DNA of 64,000 bases from a bacterium (GTDB lineage: Bacteria > Myxococcota > UBA727 > JAUIJE01): NCBI GenBank assembly GCA_030431455.1, contig JAUIJE010000006.1, positions 310,001 to 374,000 on the forward strand, written 5' to 3'. How positions within the stretch are numbered: the stretch's first letter is position 1; every line of letters begins with the position of its first letter. The notes under the pieces are model-generated. The model had not been told where the DNA came from. It did no database searches and worked only from the letters and a program-made list of their open reading frames with translations. The translations under genes were made by a program, and so were the position numbers. Shown here piece by piece: positions 27,361 to 35,305 of this stretch.

Positions 27361-29426
27361 CCAGCGCGCCCACCGTGGTCCTCCTCGGCAACCCCAACGC
27401 GGGCAAGACCACGCTGTTCAATGCCCTCACCGGCTTGCGGGCCAAGGTGGGCAACTACCCTGGCATCACCATGGACGTGCGCGCCGGCGACATCGTGGCC
27501 GGGGATCAGCGGGTCCAGGTCATCGATCTGCCCGGCACCTATTCACTGGCCCCCCACTCCGACGACGAGGCGGTGGCGGTGCGGGTGGTGCTCGGTCGCC
27601 TCGCCCCCCATCTCGTGCCGCACCACATCGTGCTCGTGCTCGACGCCACCCACCTCGAGCGCCACCTGTACCTCGCGGCCCAGCTCGAGCGGCTGCAGAT
27701 CCCCTACACAGTGGCATTGACGATGACCGACACCCTCGATGCCGAGGGCGGCCGGTTGGATGTGGCCGGCCTGGCCCAGGTCCTGGGCCGCCCCGTGTAC
27801 CGGGCGTCGGGCAACAACCCCGACGAGGTCCAGGCGTTTCGCCAGCGGTTGCTCGACGACGTGCGCGATGAGCCGTTGCCCGCGGTGGACGTCACCCCCC
27901 TGTGGTACCGCGCGTTGGTCGAGGTCGCGGGGGCAGGGGACGCGGTGGGCAGCGACCGCCCGGGGCCCGACGTGGACGCGGCCGCGGTGGCCAAAGACGC
28001 GGTGGACGGCCTCGCCCGCCGGGCCACGGAGATCGCCGACCAAGTGCTCACCATGCCCGACGAGCGCCCCCGGTCCGAGCGGCGCACCGACGCCATCGAT
28101 CGGGTGATGTTGCACCCGGTGGCGGGGCCGATGGTGTTCGTGGTCCTGTTCGGGTTGTTGTTCCAGGCGTTGTTCACCTGGGCCGCGCCGTTGATGGACG
28201 GCATCGATCTGGTGGTGGGCGGCCTTGGTGAGCTGTTGGTGGGCTACATCCCCGACGACATGCCCCTGTCCAAGTCCCTGTTCCTCGACGGGGTGGTGTC
28301 GGGGGTGGGCAACGTGTTGGTGTTCGTGCCCCAGATCGCGATCCTGTTTTTGGCCCTGTCCCTCCTCGAGGACTCGGGGTTGTTGGCCCGGGTGGCGTTC
28401 TTGCTCGACCGGGTGATGTCACGGGTGGGACTGCACGGCCGGGCGTTTGTGCCGTTTCTGTCCGGCTTCGCGTGTGCGGTGCCGGCGATCATGGCCACCC
28501 GCGCGATCTCCAGCCACAAAGACCGGCTGACCACGATCATGGTCACGCCCCTCATCTCGTGCAGCGCGCGCCTGCCGGTGTACACGCTGATCATCGCGAC
28601 GGTGTTCGCCACCGCTGAGCCGGTTTTGGGCATCAACGTGGGGACCTGGATCCTGTTCGGCGCCTACGGGCTCAGTGTCGGCGCGGCGTTGGCCATCGCG
28701 TTTGTGTTCAAGCGGACGTTGCTGAAAAGCCCGGTGCCGAGCCTGGTCCTCGAGCTGCCGGTGTACCGCCGGCCGCGGTTGGGCCAAGCGGCGAAGACCG
28801 CGGCGGAGAAGTCGTTCGCGTTTTTGCGCGACGCGGGCACGATCATTTTTGCCATCACGCTGGTGTTGTGGGCGCTGTTCACATTTCCGCGCGACGACGC
28901 GGCCCAGGCCCAGCTGCAGGCGGATGTGGCCGCGCTGGACAAGACCGCGGAAGACGCGGAGGAGCGGGAGCAGGCGCTCCGTTCGGCCCACGCCGCGCAC
29001 GCCCTCGACCACTCCGTGGCCGGTCGCCTCGGCCACGCCCTCGAGCCGGTGCTGAGCCCCTTGGGGTTCGATTGGAAAATTGGGGTGGGGGTCATCGCCA
29101 GCTTCGCCGCGCGCGAAGTGTTCGTGTCGACAATGGGCTTGGTCTACGGGCTCGGCGACGGGACGGACGAAGAGAGCGTCTCGCTCAAGCACGCCATCCA
29201 GAACGACACCTACCCGAACGGTGAGAAGGTCTACACCCCGCTGACCGGGCTCAGTCTCATTGTGTTCTTCGTGCTCGCGATGCAATGCATGAGCACCCTG
29301 GCCGCCACCCGCCGCGAGACGCGCAGCTACCGGTGGCCGGTGTTTCAGTTCGCGTACATGACCGCGCTCGCCTACGTGGCTTCGCTCATCACGTTCCAGG
29401 TCGGGCGCCTGTTGGGGTTTGGCTGA
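27357..29426 (+). CDS. feoB: Ferrous iron transporter FeoB
   Basis: The 689-aa protein has the N-terminal GTPase domain with G1 GNPNAGKTT (residues 11-19), G2-type VGNYPGITMD and G3 DLPGTY (57-62). It continues into the polytopic iron channel with the Gate motifs (FLSGFACAVPAIMATRAI; LISCSARLPVYTL). The G4 motif, normally N-x-x-D, reads T122-M-T-D125, so the Asn is missing. A hydrophilic, probably helical insert (about 520-575) lies within the C-terminal half. The start at 27357 overlaps feoA; the frame open further upstream was rejected. Inner-membrane Fe(II) importer. Confidence 0.93.
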   Translation: MTSAPTVVLLGNPNAGKTTLFNALTGLRAKVGNYPGITMDVRAGDIVAGDQRVQVIDLPGTYSLAPHSDDEAVAVRVVLGRLAPHLVPHHIVLVLDATHLERHLYLAAQLERLQIPYTVALTMTDTLDAEGGRLDVAGLAQVLGRPVYRASGNNPDEVQAFRQRLLDDVRDEPLPAVDVTPLWYRALVEVAGAGDAVGSDRPGPDVDAAAVAKDAVDGLARRATEIADQVLTMPDERPRSERRTDAIDRVMLHPVAGPMVFVVLFGLLFQALFTWAAPLMDGIDLVVGGLGELLVGYIPDDMPLSKSLFLDGVVSGVGNVLVFVPQIAILFLALSLLEDSGLLARVAFLLDRVMSRVGLHGRAFVPFLSGFACAVPAIMATRAISSHKDRLTTIMVTPLISCSARLPVYTLIIATVFATAEPVLGINVGTWILFGAYGLSVGAALAIAFVFKRTLLKSPVPSLVLELPVYRRPRLGQAAKTAAEKSFAFLRDAGTIIFAITLVLWALFTFPRDDAAQAQLQADVAALDKTAEDAEEREQALRSAHAAHALDHSVAGRLGHALEPVLSPLGFDWKIGVGVIASFAAREVFVSTMGLVYGLGDGTDEESVSLKHAIQNDTYPNGEKVYTPLTGLSLIVFFVLAMQCMSTLAATRRETRSYRWPVFQFAYMTALAYVASLITFQVGRLLGFG

Positions 29427-29617
29427 TGGCGGAGTTTGAACTCGACCTGTTGGTGGTCATGCTCGTGGTCGCGGCCGCGGTGACGTTCATCGCCTGGCGG
29501 CTTTTGGGCCATCAAGCCCCCCCGCCCGAACGGCGCGAGGTCAACGTCCAGCTCAAAGGCGCCCTCGGCCGGGCCATGGACAAGCGCGGCCACCAACAAT
29601 CCCCCGGGTGCCATTAG
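29426..29617 (+). CDS. Small single-pass membrane protein in the feo operon
   Basis: This 63-aa protein starts at an ATG sharing one base with the feoB stop. It has one N-terminal membrane helix (LLVVMLVVAAAVTFIAWRLL) followed by a basic cytoplasmic tail ending SPGCH. Its size, position and C-terminal Cys resemble the FeoB-associated Cys-rich membrane proteins found after feoB in many bacteria. A role in assembly or regulation of FeoB is inferred from context only. Confidence 0.7.
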   Translation: MAEFELDLLVVMLVVAAAVTFIAWRLLGHQAPPPERREVNVQLKGALGRAMDKRGHQQSPGCH

Positions 29618-29964
29618 CGCCCATCCAGCACAGCCCCAGCCCCGCTGGCGGTATGCCATGGGCTTGCGAGCCGTGAAGGGGCGAGGGGGCCTGCGCCCCC
29701 TCGCAGAAGACCACAGAACACATCTCGAAATCGCCTGGACATGGCATGTCCCGGGTTCGAGTGAGCGAAGAAGCGGGGGGAGTCCGAGCGAGGGCGCCAC
29801 GAGCGACCGGACCGATGCCCAAACAAAACGACACAGGTTCCCGTTGCTCAAGCCATTCCTCTGGAATGGCCGACCTGCGCGCCGAACGAGCAGACCCCCA
29901 TCGAAGTCATGCGCTGCGAAGAAGGCCCGGCTCGAAAGCGCCGAAGGCGATCTTGAGACGTGCT
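29618..29964. repeat. Hairpin-rich intergenic region with blocks shared with 61.4 kb
   Basis: No gene is seen in these 347 bases. They hold several perfect stem-loops. Positions 29681-29704 form a 10-bp stem with loop CTGC. At 29737-29751, GGACAT-GGC-ATGTCC is a three-base loop. At 29853-29869, CCATTCC-TCT-GGAATGG has a 7-bp stem. At 29939-29949, CGCC-GAA-GGCG. Two blocks recur near 61.4 kb. Positions 29842-29871 match 61449-61478 at 27 of 30 bases, and 29662-29689 match 61495-61522 at 23 of 28, with block order reversed between the sites. I interpret this as a REP/BIME-like modular repeat; part may also terminate feo transcription. Confidence 0.6.
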
Positions 29965-30714
29965 CTAGAAGTAGACGTTGTACGAGAGCCGGGCGATCTG
30001 GGCCACGAGGGGGATGCCCGCGAGGTCGGCGAACACCGCGATGTTGCCTTCCACTTGCAGTGACATTTCGTCGTAGAAGATGTCGATCGGCATGCCGTTT
30101 TTGCGGAAGGTGGGCAGGAAGAACCACTCAAACCCGCCCCCGGCCCGGACCCCGGCCCACAACGCGGTGTTGAACCCCACGAAGTCGAGCTGGTTGAAGC
30201 GGATGGACGTGCCTTGGGCGTTGGGCATCCACAGAATGTGCAGGTGTCCCGAGATGAACGGCCGGTATTCCTCGTCGAGGAAGTTGTATCTCAAGCCCGT
30301 GCTCTGCTGGAGCGACACGATGGGCTGAAACAGCCCGCCAAAGCGGGTGACATCGACGAACACCGCCGAACCCATGCCCACCACCACCTGGACGTCGAGC
30401 CAGAGGTTGTAGCCGAGGGCGCGGAAATAGCTCGTGCCCAATGTCGCTTGGTGGGTCGCGTCCCAGCCGTTGGTCTGGCGGCCGTTGATCACGGGATTGA
30501 ACGGCCCGTAGAACTGCTGGTAGTCGTCGTTGCCGCCGCACAGGGTCCCCACCCCGGCCAAGGGATAGCCGAACGGGCTCATACACCCCAACACGAGCAC
30601 GCCCGCGTTGGGCAGTTGAATGCCGTTGTTGCGGAACTGGGCGCTCGCCGGTGTCGACAGGCAGAGCACCGTGGCCGCCGCCATCGCAAAGAGCACAAAC
30701 CGGTTCAGCCGCAT
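29965..30714 (-). CDS. Outer-membrane beta-barrel protein
   Basis: The 249-aa protein has a cleavable signal (FAMAAATVLCLSTPASAQF). The mature part is made of alternating-pattern strands rich in Gly, Tyr and Phe, for example FRALGYNLWLDVQVVVGMGS and WAGVRAGGGFEWFFLP, and it ends SYNVYF with terminal Phe. This points to a small outer-membrane barrel of the eight- to ten-strand size class. A GGGAGG site precedes the ATG. It is followed on the same strand only by the repeat-rich spacer, so it appears to be monocistronic. Confidence 0.7.
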   Translation of the reverse strand: MRLNRFVLFAMAAATVLCLSTPASAQFRNNGIQLPNAGVLVLGCMSPFGYPLAGVGTLCGGNDDYQQFYGPFNPVINGRQTNGWDATHQATLGTSYFRALGYNLWLDVQVVVGMGSAVFVDVTRFGGLFQPIVSLQQSTGLRYNFLDEEYRPFISGHLHILWMPNAQGTSIRFNQLDFVGFNTALWAGVRAGGGFEWFFLPTFRKNGMPIDIFYDEMSLQVEGNIAVFADLAGIPLVAQIARLSYNVYF

Positions 30715-30786
30715 CGGGGACCTCCCACGCGGGACCTTAGCCTCGGGCGCGGCCCGGGCTCAAATGTCGATTGCAGAGCGGGTCGC

Positions 30787-31050
30787 TCAGTAGGTGATGC
30801 CGTGGGCCGACTCGTACTCGGCTTGCAGCTCGCTCACGCGGCGATCGAGCACGCTTTTCACCGGGCGATCGAAGCGCACACGGCTGGCGGCGATTTCGCG
30901 CAGGGCGAGCACGGGCTCTTTGTTCTTCTGGTTGTCGACCAGGGGGCGGCTGCCCTTCATCAGCTGGCGGGTGCGGCCGGCGGCCAACAGCACCAAAGCG
31001 AAACGATTGTCGAGTTCTTCCAGGCAGTCTTCTACGGTCACGCGCGCCAT
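30787..31050 (-). CDS. rpoZ: RNA polymerase omega subunit
   Basis: The 87-aa protein starts [20 protein letters not shown], continues [10 protein letters not shown] and ends the core with [16 protein letters not shown], all diagnostic of the omega subunit, which helps beta-prime assembly. A GGAGG site lies six bases upstream of ATG 31050; a longer reading has no such support. It stands alone rather than beside gmk or spoT. Confidence 0.93.
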   Translation of the reverse strand: MARVTVEDCLEELDNRFALVLLAAGRTRQLMKGSRPLVDNQKNKEPVLALREIAASRVRFDRPVKSVLDRRVSELQAEYESAHGITY

Positions 31051-31157
31051 GAGGGCCTCCAGAGGCCGGATCAGTAGCGTCTGGGACGCGCTTGGACAAG
31101 TCCTGTCCACCCGGCTGAAGACTTGCCCTGGGCCCGGGGGGCGGGCAGAATCCGATC

Positions 31158-32105
31158 GTGGCCGACGAGCTTGACCCCCCTCCTTCCCCCCGCACCGACG
31201 GATCCCGCGTGCTGGTGGTGGACGACAGCGACGCTGTGCGTGAGCTGCTGGTGCGGGAGCTGTCCAAGCCCCCGCTGGCCGCGCGCGTCGTCGAGGCCAA
31301 AGACGGCGCCGACGGGCTGCGGCGGGTGTTCGACGAGGGGCCGTTCGACTGCGTCATCTGCGACATCCTGATGCCGACCCTGGACGGGATGAGTTTCCTC
31401 AAGCAGCTGCGCGTCCGGTACAGCCGGCTCGAGGTGCCGGTGGTGTTTTTGACCGTGCGGGAGACGACCCAAGACAAGGTCGTGGGCTTCCGGGCCGGGG
31501 CGAGCGACTTTCTGGTCAAGCCCATCGAGACCGAGGAGCTGGTGGCCCGGGTCGAGACCCAGGTCCACCTCGCGCGCATGTACCGCCAGACGTCGCAGCT
31601 CACCGAGCGGCTGCGGGTGCTGGTGGACACCGATCCGCTGACCGGGCTGGGCAACCGGCGGGCGTTTATGCGGCGGCTGCACGAGGAGTTCGGCCGGGCG
31701 GAGCGGGCCAAAAAGAGCATGGGCCTGCTGATGATCGACGTCGACAAGTTCAAATCGGTCAACGACCAGCACGGGCACCAGACCGGGGACGCGGTGCTGG
31801 TGGCGGTGGCCGACGCCCTCGCGTCCAGCGGGCGCAAGTACGACATGGTGGCGCGCATCGGGGGCGAAGAGTTCGCGGTGATCCTGCCCGAGGTCACGGC
31901 GGACACGGTGTTCACCGTGGGCGAGCGGATGCGCGCGGCGGTCGAAGCGGTCAAGACCGACGTCGACGCGGTGACGATCTCGGTGGGCATCGGCCTCGGT
32001 CCCACCGGCGACAAGGACTACGCCGAGGCGGTGTTCCGCCGGGCGGACGAGAATCTCTTCGAGGCCAAGCGCAAAGGCCGCAACCTGGTCTGGCCGCAGT
32101 CCTAG
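31158..32105 (+). CDS. Response regulator diguanylate cyclase (REC-GGDEF, PleD-like)
   Basis: The 315-aa protein has a receiver domain with phospho-acceptor Asp69 ([12 protein letters not shown]), acidic pocket VDDSD and conserved Lys in FLVKPIE. A short coiled linker leads to the GGDEF domain: [14 protein letters not shown]-type entry, [11 protein letters not shown] for metal/substrate, active-site GGEEF (235-239). An inhibitory RxxD site (RKYD) lies five residues before GGEEF. It should make c-di-GMP with product inhibition. It starts with GTG and has no linked histidine kinase here; an MscS gene follows after 12 bp. Confidence 0.92.
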   Translation: MADELDPPPSPRTDGSRVLVVDDSDAVRELLVRELSKPPLAARVVEAKDGADGLRRVFDEGPFDCVICDILMPTLDGMSFLKQLRVRYSRLEVPVVFLTVRETTQDKVVGFRAGASDFLVKPIETEELVARVETQVHLARMYRQTSQLTERLRVLVDTDPLTGLGNRRAFMRRLHEEFGRAERAKKSMGLLMIDVDKFKSVNDQHGHQTGDAVLVAVADALASSGRKYDMVARIGGEEFAVILPEVTADTVFTVGERMRAAVEAVKTDVDAVTISVGIGLGPTGDKDYAEAVFRRADENLFEAKRKGRNLVWPQS

Positions 32106-32117
32106 GCCGGAGGCACC

Positions 32118-33032
32118 GTGCCCGAATCGATCGTGCAGTGGGCGCCATGGCTCGCCTATCCCTGGGTGCAGCGCGGGGCCTCGGCGCTGGTGGTGGTGTT
32201 CTTGGTGCTGCTCGTCATGCGGGTGGTGCAAAACGTCGTCGGGCGGCAGATCGAGGACACCACCCTGCGGTACCGCGTGCGCCGGATGGTCTCGATCACC
32301 GGGTATGTGATTGCAGGGTTGGCCCTGGTCTCGATGCTCTCGGAGAACATCGGCCGCCTCACCGTGGTGCTCGGCGGGGTGGGCGCGGGGGTCGCGTTTG
32401 CCCTGCAAGAGGTCATCGTGTCGGTGGCGGGGTGGGTGGCGTTGTCGCTGGGCGGGCTGTACCGGGTGGGGGACCGGGTCCAGGTGGGCGGGACCAAGGG
32501 CGACGTCATCGCCATCGGCATCCTGCGCACCACCCTGGTCGAGGTCGGCCAATGGGTCAACGGTGACTTGTACAGCGGCCGGGTGGTGCGCGTCTCCAAT
32601 AGCTTTGTGTTCAAGGAGCCGGTGTACAACTACTCGGGCGACTTCCCGTTTTTGTGGGACGAGATGACGGTGCCGGTGCGGTTTGGGTCGGACCGGGGGC
32701 TCGCCGCGGAGATCTTCCACGCCGCCCTCCACGAGGTGGTGGGCGATTTCACCGCCGGGGCCAAGCGCGAATGGACCGCGATGAGCCAGAACTACGCGGT
32801 GGAGGACGCGACGTTGGACCCCATGGTCACGTTTGGCTTCGACGACAACTGGATGACCTACAGCCTGCGGTACGTGGTCGATTACAAGCGGCGCCGGGGG
32901 GTCAAGCACCGGCTCTCGGAGGCGATTCTGCAGCGCATCGAGGCCAGCGAGGGCCGGGTGCAGCTCGCGTCCGCCACCTTCGAGGTGGTGGGCGTGCCCC
33001 CGGTGGAGGTCGTGTCACGGCCCGCGGGCTGA
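32118..33032 (+). CDS. MscS-family mechanosensitive channel
   Basis: The 304-aa protein has two to three N-terminal membrane helices and the pore-lining Gly/Ala-rich helix (LTVVLGGVGAGVAFALQEVI). The beta domain follows (LYRVGDRVQVGGTKGDVIAIGILRTTL, here in two parts: VGDRVQVGGTKGDV and GILRTTLVEVG). The start is GTG with GGAGG seven bases before. Usual small-MscS size. Being 12 bp behind a diguanylate cyclase suggests co-transcription. Its last 18 bases overlap the end of the convergent C13 peptidase gene. Confidence 0.9.
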   Translation: MPESIVQWAPWLAYPWVQRGASALVVVFLVLLVMRVVQNVVGRQIEDTTLRYRVRRMVSITGYVIAGLALVSMLSENIGRLTVVLGGVGAGVAFALQEVIVSVAGWVALSLGGLYRVGDRVQVGGTKGDVIAIGILRTTLVEVGQWVNGDLYSGRVVRVSNSFVFKEPVYNYSGDFPFLWDEMTVPVRFGSDRGLAAEIFHAALHEVVGDFTAGAKREWTAMSQNYAVEDATLDPMVTFGFDDNWMTYSLRYVVDYKRRRGVKHRLSEAILQRIEASEGRVQLASATFEVVGVPPVEVVSRPAG

Positions 33033-33845
33033 GCGCGCCTCGTCGAACAGCCAGGTCACAAACGCGGGGTCGACCCCCCGCGCGGGTTCGGACGGCACCA
33101 GCTCGCGCCCCCCTTCCCAGACGGCGATGAGGGCGCGGGCCCGGTCGTGGGCCGCGACCAGGTCACTGTCGTCGTCGAGCCCGAGCTCGAGGAACGCGCG
33201 GCCGAAATAGGACAAGCGCGCGTCGGGTTCGCACCCGAAGGACGTGCGGTCCGCGCGCGCGGCGGTGAACACCGCCCGGTCGGGCCCGGCCAAGGCCTCG
33301 ATGAACCCGCCGGAAAAACACGCGCTGAGGATCACCACCCGGCGCCGCACCCCGGTTTGGTCGAGGGCGGCGGCGAGCCAGTCCGCGGAGAAGTCCTCGT
33401 GCACCACCGTGCGGCGGTCCTTGCGGTACCGCATCTTGATGTGCTTGTCTTTGCGGCCGTGGCCGGCGACGTAGAGCAACAGCACGTCCTCGTCGGGGTT
33501 CATCACCTGGGCCACGTCGGCCAGGGCCGCGGCCAGGGCCGCCTTGGTCGCGGGCCGGGCCCGGGCCGGGGCGCGGGGATCGGAGCTCAGCAGCACGGTG
33601 CGGCCCGGGCTTTGGTAACGCGCGGCGAAGCGTTGCTCGGCGAGGAGCGCTTCATTGAGGAACACCTTCTGCAGGGAAAACGCCCCCACCGCGACCACGT
33701 ACACGTCCACCTGCCCCGGCCGCTCGGGCTCGAGGCCGGCATCGCGCGCGGGGGACGGGGTCGGTCGCGGGCCCGACGCGCAGGCGCCGGCCCCGACGAC
33801 GAGCAGGAGCGACCACACCAAGGGATGCACGGCCCAGCGGCGCAT
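33015..33845 (-). CDS. C13 (legumain/caspase-clan) cysteine peptidase-like lipoprotein
   Basis: The 276-aa protein has a lipoprotein signal (LLLVVGAGAC, Cys22) and a clan CD catalytic core. His129 is in LLLYVAGHGRKD and Cys176 in VILSACFSGGF, each after a hydrophobic beta strand. This is the Peptidase_C13 arrangement seen in bacterial legumain-like proteins. It starts eight bases after the stop of the NuoN-like gene and no terminator intervenes, so it is the last gene of the complex I-like operon. Possible roles are processing or quality control of that membrane complex (inference). Confidence 0.8.
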   Translation of the reverse strand: MRRWAVHPLVWSLLLVVGAGACASGPRPTPSPARDAGLEPERPGQVDVYVVAVGAFSLQKVFLNEALLAEQRFAARYQSPGRTVLLSSDPRAPARARPATKAALAAALADVAQVMNPDEDVLLLYVAGHGRKDKHIKMRYRKDRRTVVHEDFSADWLAAALDQTGVRRRVVILSACFSGGFIEALAGPDRAVFTAARADRTSFGCEPDARLSYFGRAFLELGLDDDSDLVAAHDRARALIAVWEGGRELVPSEPARGVDPAFVTWLFDEARSARGP

Positions 33846-33853
33846 GAGCGGAC

Positions 33854-35305
33854 TTACGAACCGAACGGGAGGCTGACAAAGGTGGATAGCCAGGTGGCGA
33901 TCACCGGCGAGCCCACCCCGAGCAGGATGCTCGCCACCGCGCACAGGCTCAGCACCACCACCCGCCAGGGGCTGTTGGTCAGGCGCACCCGGCGCGGGTC
34001 GGGGCTCTTGCCGAAAAAGAAGAAGCCGAGCCGGATCACGACCAGCGAGGCGAGGCAGGAACCGACCAGCGGGGCCAGGGCCAAGACCGCGTTTTGGCTG
34101 GCAAAACCGACCCCGGCGATCTCCAGGCGGGCCCAGAACCCAGCGGTACCGGGCAGGCCGGTGAGGGACGCGCCGCACACCAGCAGGGCGAGGGCGAACA
34201 GGGGGTGCAGGCGGCCGACGCCGGCCCAGCGTTCCCAGGTGGGCAACGACTTTTCGTTGCGCAGCACAAAGCCGCGGGCCACGCCGACCCCGACGATGCC
34301 CACGGTGATGCCCACCAGCATCGTCACCAGCTGGGGCACAAACGGCGCGCCCTCCCGGTGGCACCCGATGGCGCACAGGACCACGCCGGTCTGCAGCAAC
34401 ATGACCTGGCCGAACACGCGGTCGAGGTCGCGCTGGTCGAGCGCGGCGATGGCGGGCACGAGCACACTGAGGGCGGCCACCGCGTACAGCATCGGGGCCA
34501 AGACCCCGCCTGCGGGGGCGGCGGCGAAGATGCGCACCAGCACCGCGCTGCCCCCGAGCACGGCCCCGATCCGGGCGAACATCACCGCGAACGACGAGCC
34601 CCCGTGGGCGGTGTCCACCGCCGACACCGAGAATGGTACTGCACCCATCCGGTGCAGGACGCAGAGCAGGACCAAGATCGCGCCCATCGCCGCGGTGGAC
34701 GACCCCCCGCGCAGGGCGGCCCCCACCGCGGCCAGGTCGGTGCGCCCCGCGGCGAGGAAGAGCAGCGCCACCCCGGTGCCGAACAGCACCGCCCACAACA
34801 GCGCGGGCACGTAGGTCTTCATCGCCGCTTCCGCCCCCCGCCCGGTGCGGCGGTCGAGGGCGTAGAGCGCGCCGGTGCTCATCACAAAGATGCCGTCCGC
34901 GACCAGCACCACCAGCAGATCCACCGCCGCCACCAGGGTCAGCCACGAGGAGAGCCCGAGCAACAGCAGGGCGAACACCTCACCCCGCTCGGCGTCGAGC
35001 TCTTTGAGCGCGGGCACGGCCGCGACCACCACCAATGCCCCTGCACCGAGCCCCACGAGGCTGAGGCACAAGGACAGCCGGTCAAACTGCAACACCCCGA
35101 GGGTGAGCCCGGGGGCCATGGCCGGGATCACGGTCAGCTTCTGCACAAACGCCGCCGCGAGCGCGGTGAGCGACAACACCGCCATCTGGGCCCGGGACCC
35201 GGCCTTGCGGTAGCCGGGCGGGGCCCCGGTGGCTTCGAGCACCAACACCAGCAACGCCGCGCCGACCACGACGAGCAGGGGGATGAACTCGAACCACGCG
35301 CTCAC
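33854..35305 (-). CDS. NuoN-like complex I membrane subunit with lost charged residues
   Basis: The 483-aa protein has about 14 predicted membrane helices and the N-subunit frame (GAEAAMKTYV, RMGAVPF, LTGLPGTAGFWARL). In ordinary NuoN a Glu on TM5 and two Lys residues (in FKI.AVPF and GSKAA) carry protons. Here the Glu position is Gly138, the first Lys is Arg219 and the second is Gly247. The gene overlaps the M-like gene upstream by ATGA. I infer that it still folds and assembles but may not pump. Confidence 0.75.
   Translation of the reverse strand: MSAWFEFIPLLVVVGAALLVLVLEATGAPPGYRKAGSRAQMAVLSLTALAAAFVQKLTVIPAMAPGLTLGVLQFDRLSLCLSLVGLGAGALVVVAAVPALKELDAERGEVFALLLLGLSSWLTLVAAVDLLVVLVADGIFVMSTGALYALDRRTGRGAEAAMKTYVPALLWAVLFGTGVALLFLAAGRTDLAAVGAALRGGSSTAAMGAILVLLCVLHRMGAVPFSVSAVDTAHGGSSFAVMFARIGAVLGGSAVLVRIFAAAPAGGVLAPMLYAVAALSVLVPAIAALDQRDLDRVFGQVMLLQTGVVLCAIGCHREGAPFVPQLVTMLVGITVGIVGVGVARGFVLRNEKSLPTWERWAGVGRLHPLFALALLVCGASLTGLPGTAGFWARLEIAGVGFASQNAVLALAPLVGSCLASLVVIRLGFFFFGKSPDPRRVRLTNSPWRVVVLSLCAVASILLGVGSPVIATWLSTFVSLPFGS

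Noticed and set aside
29618-29964. A small protein gene in the 29.7-kb spacer
   Set aside because: The short frames there have no ribosome site, signal or hydrophobic pattern and cross several perfect hairpins.
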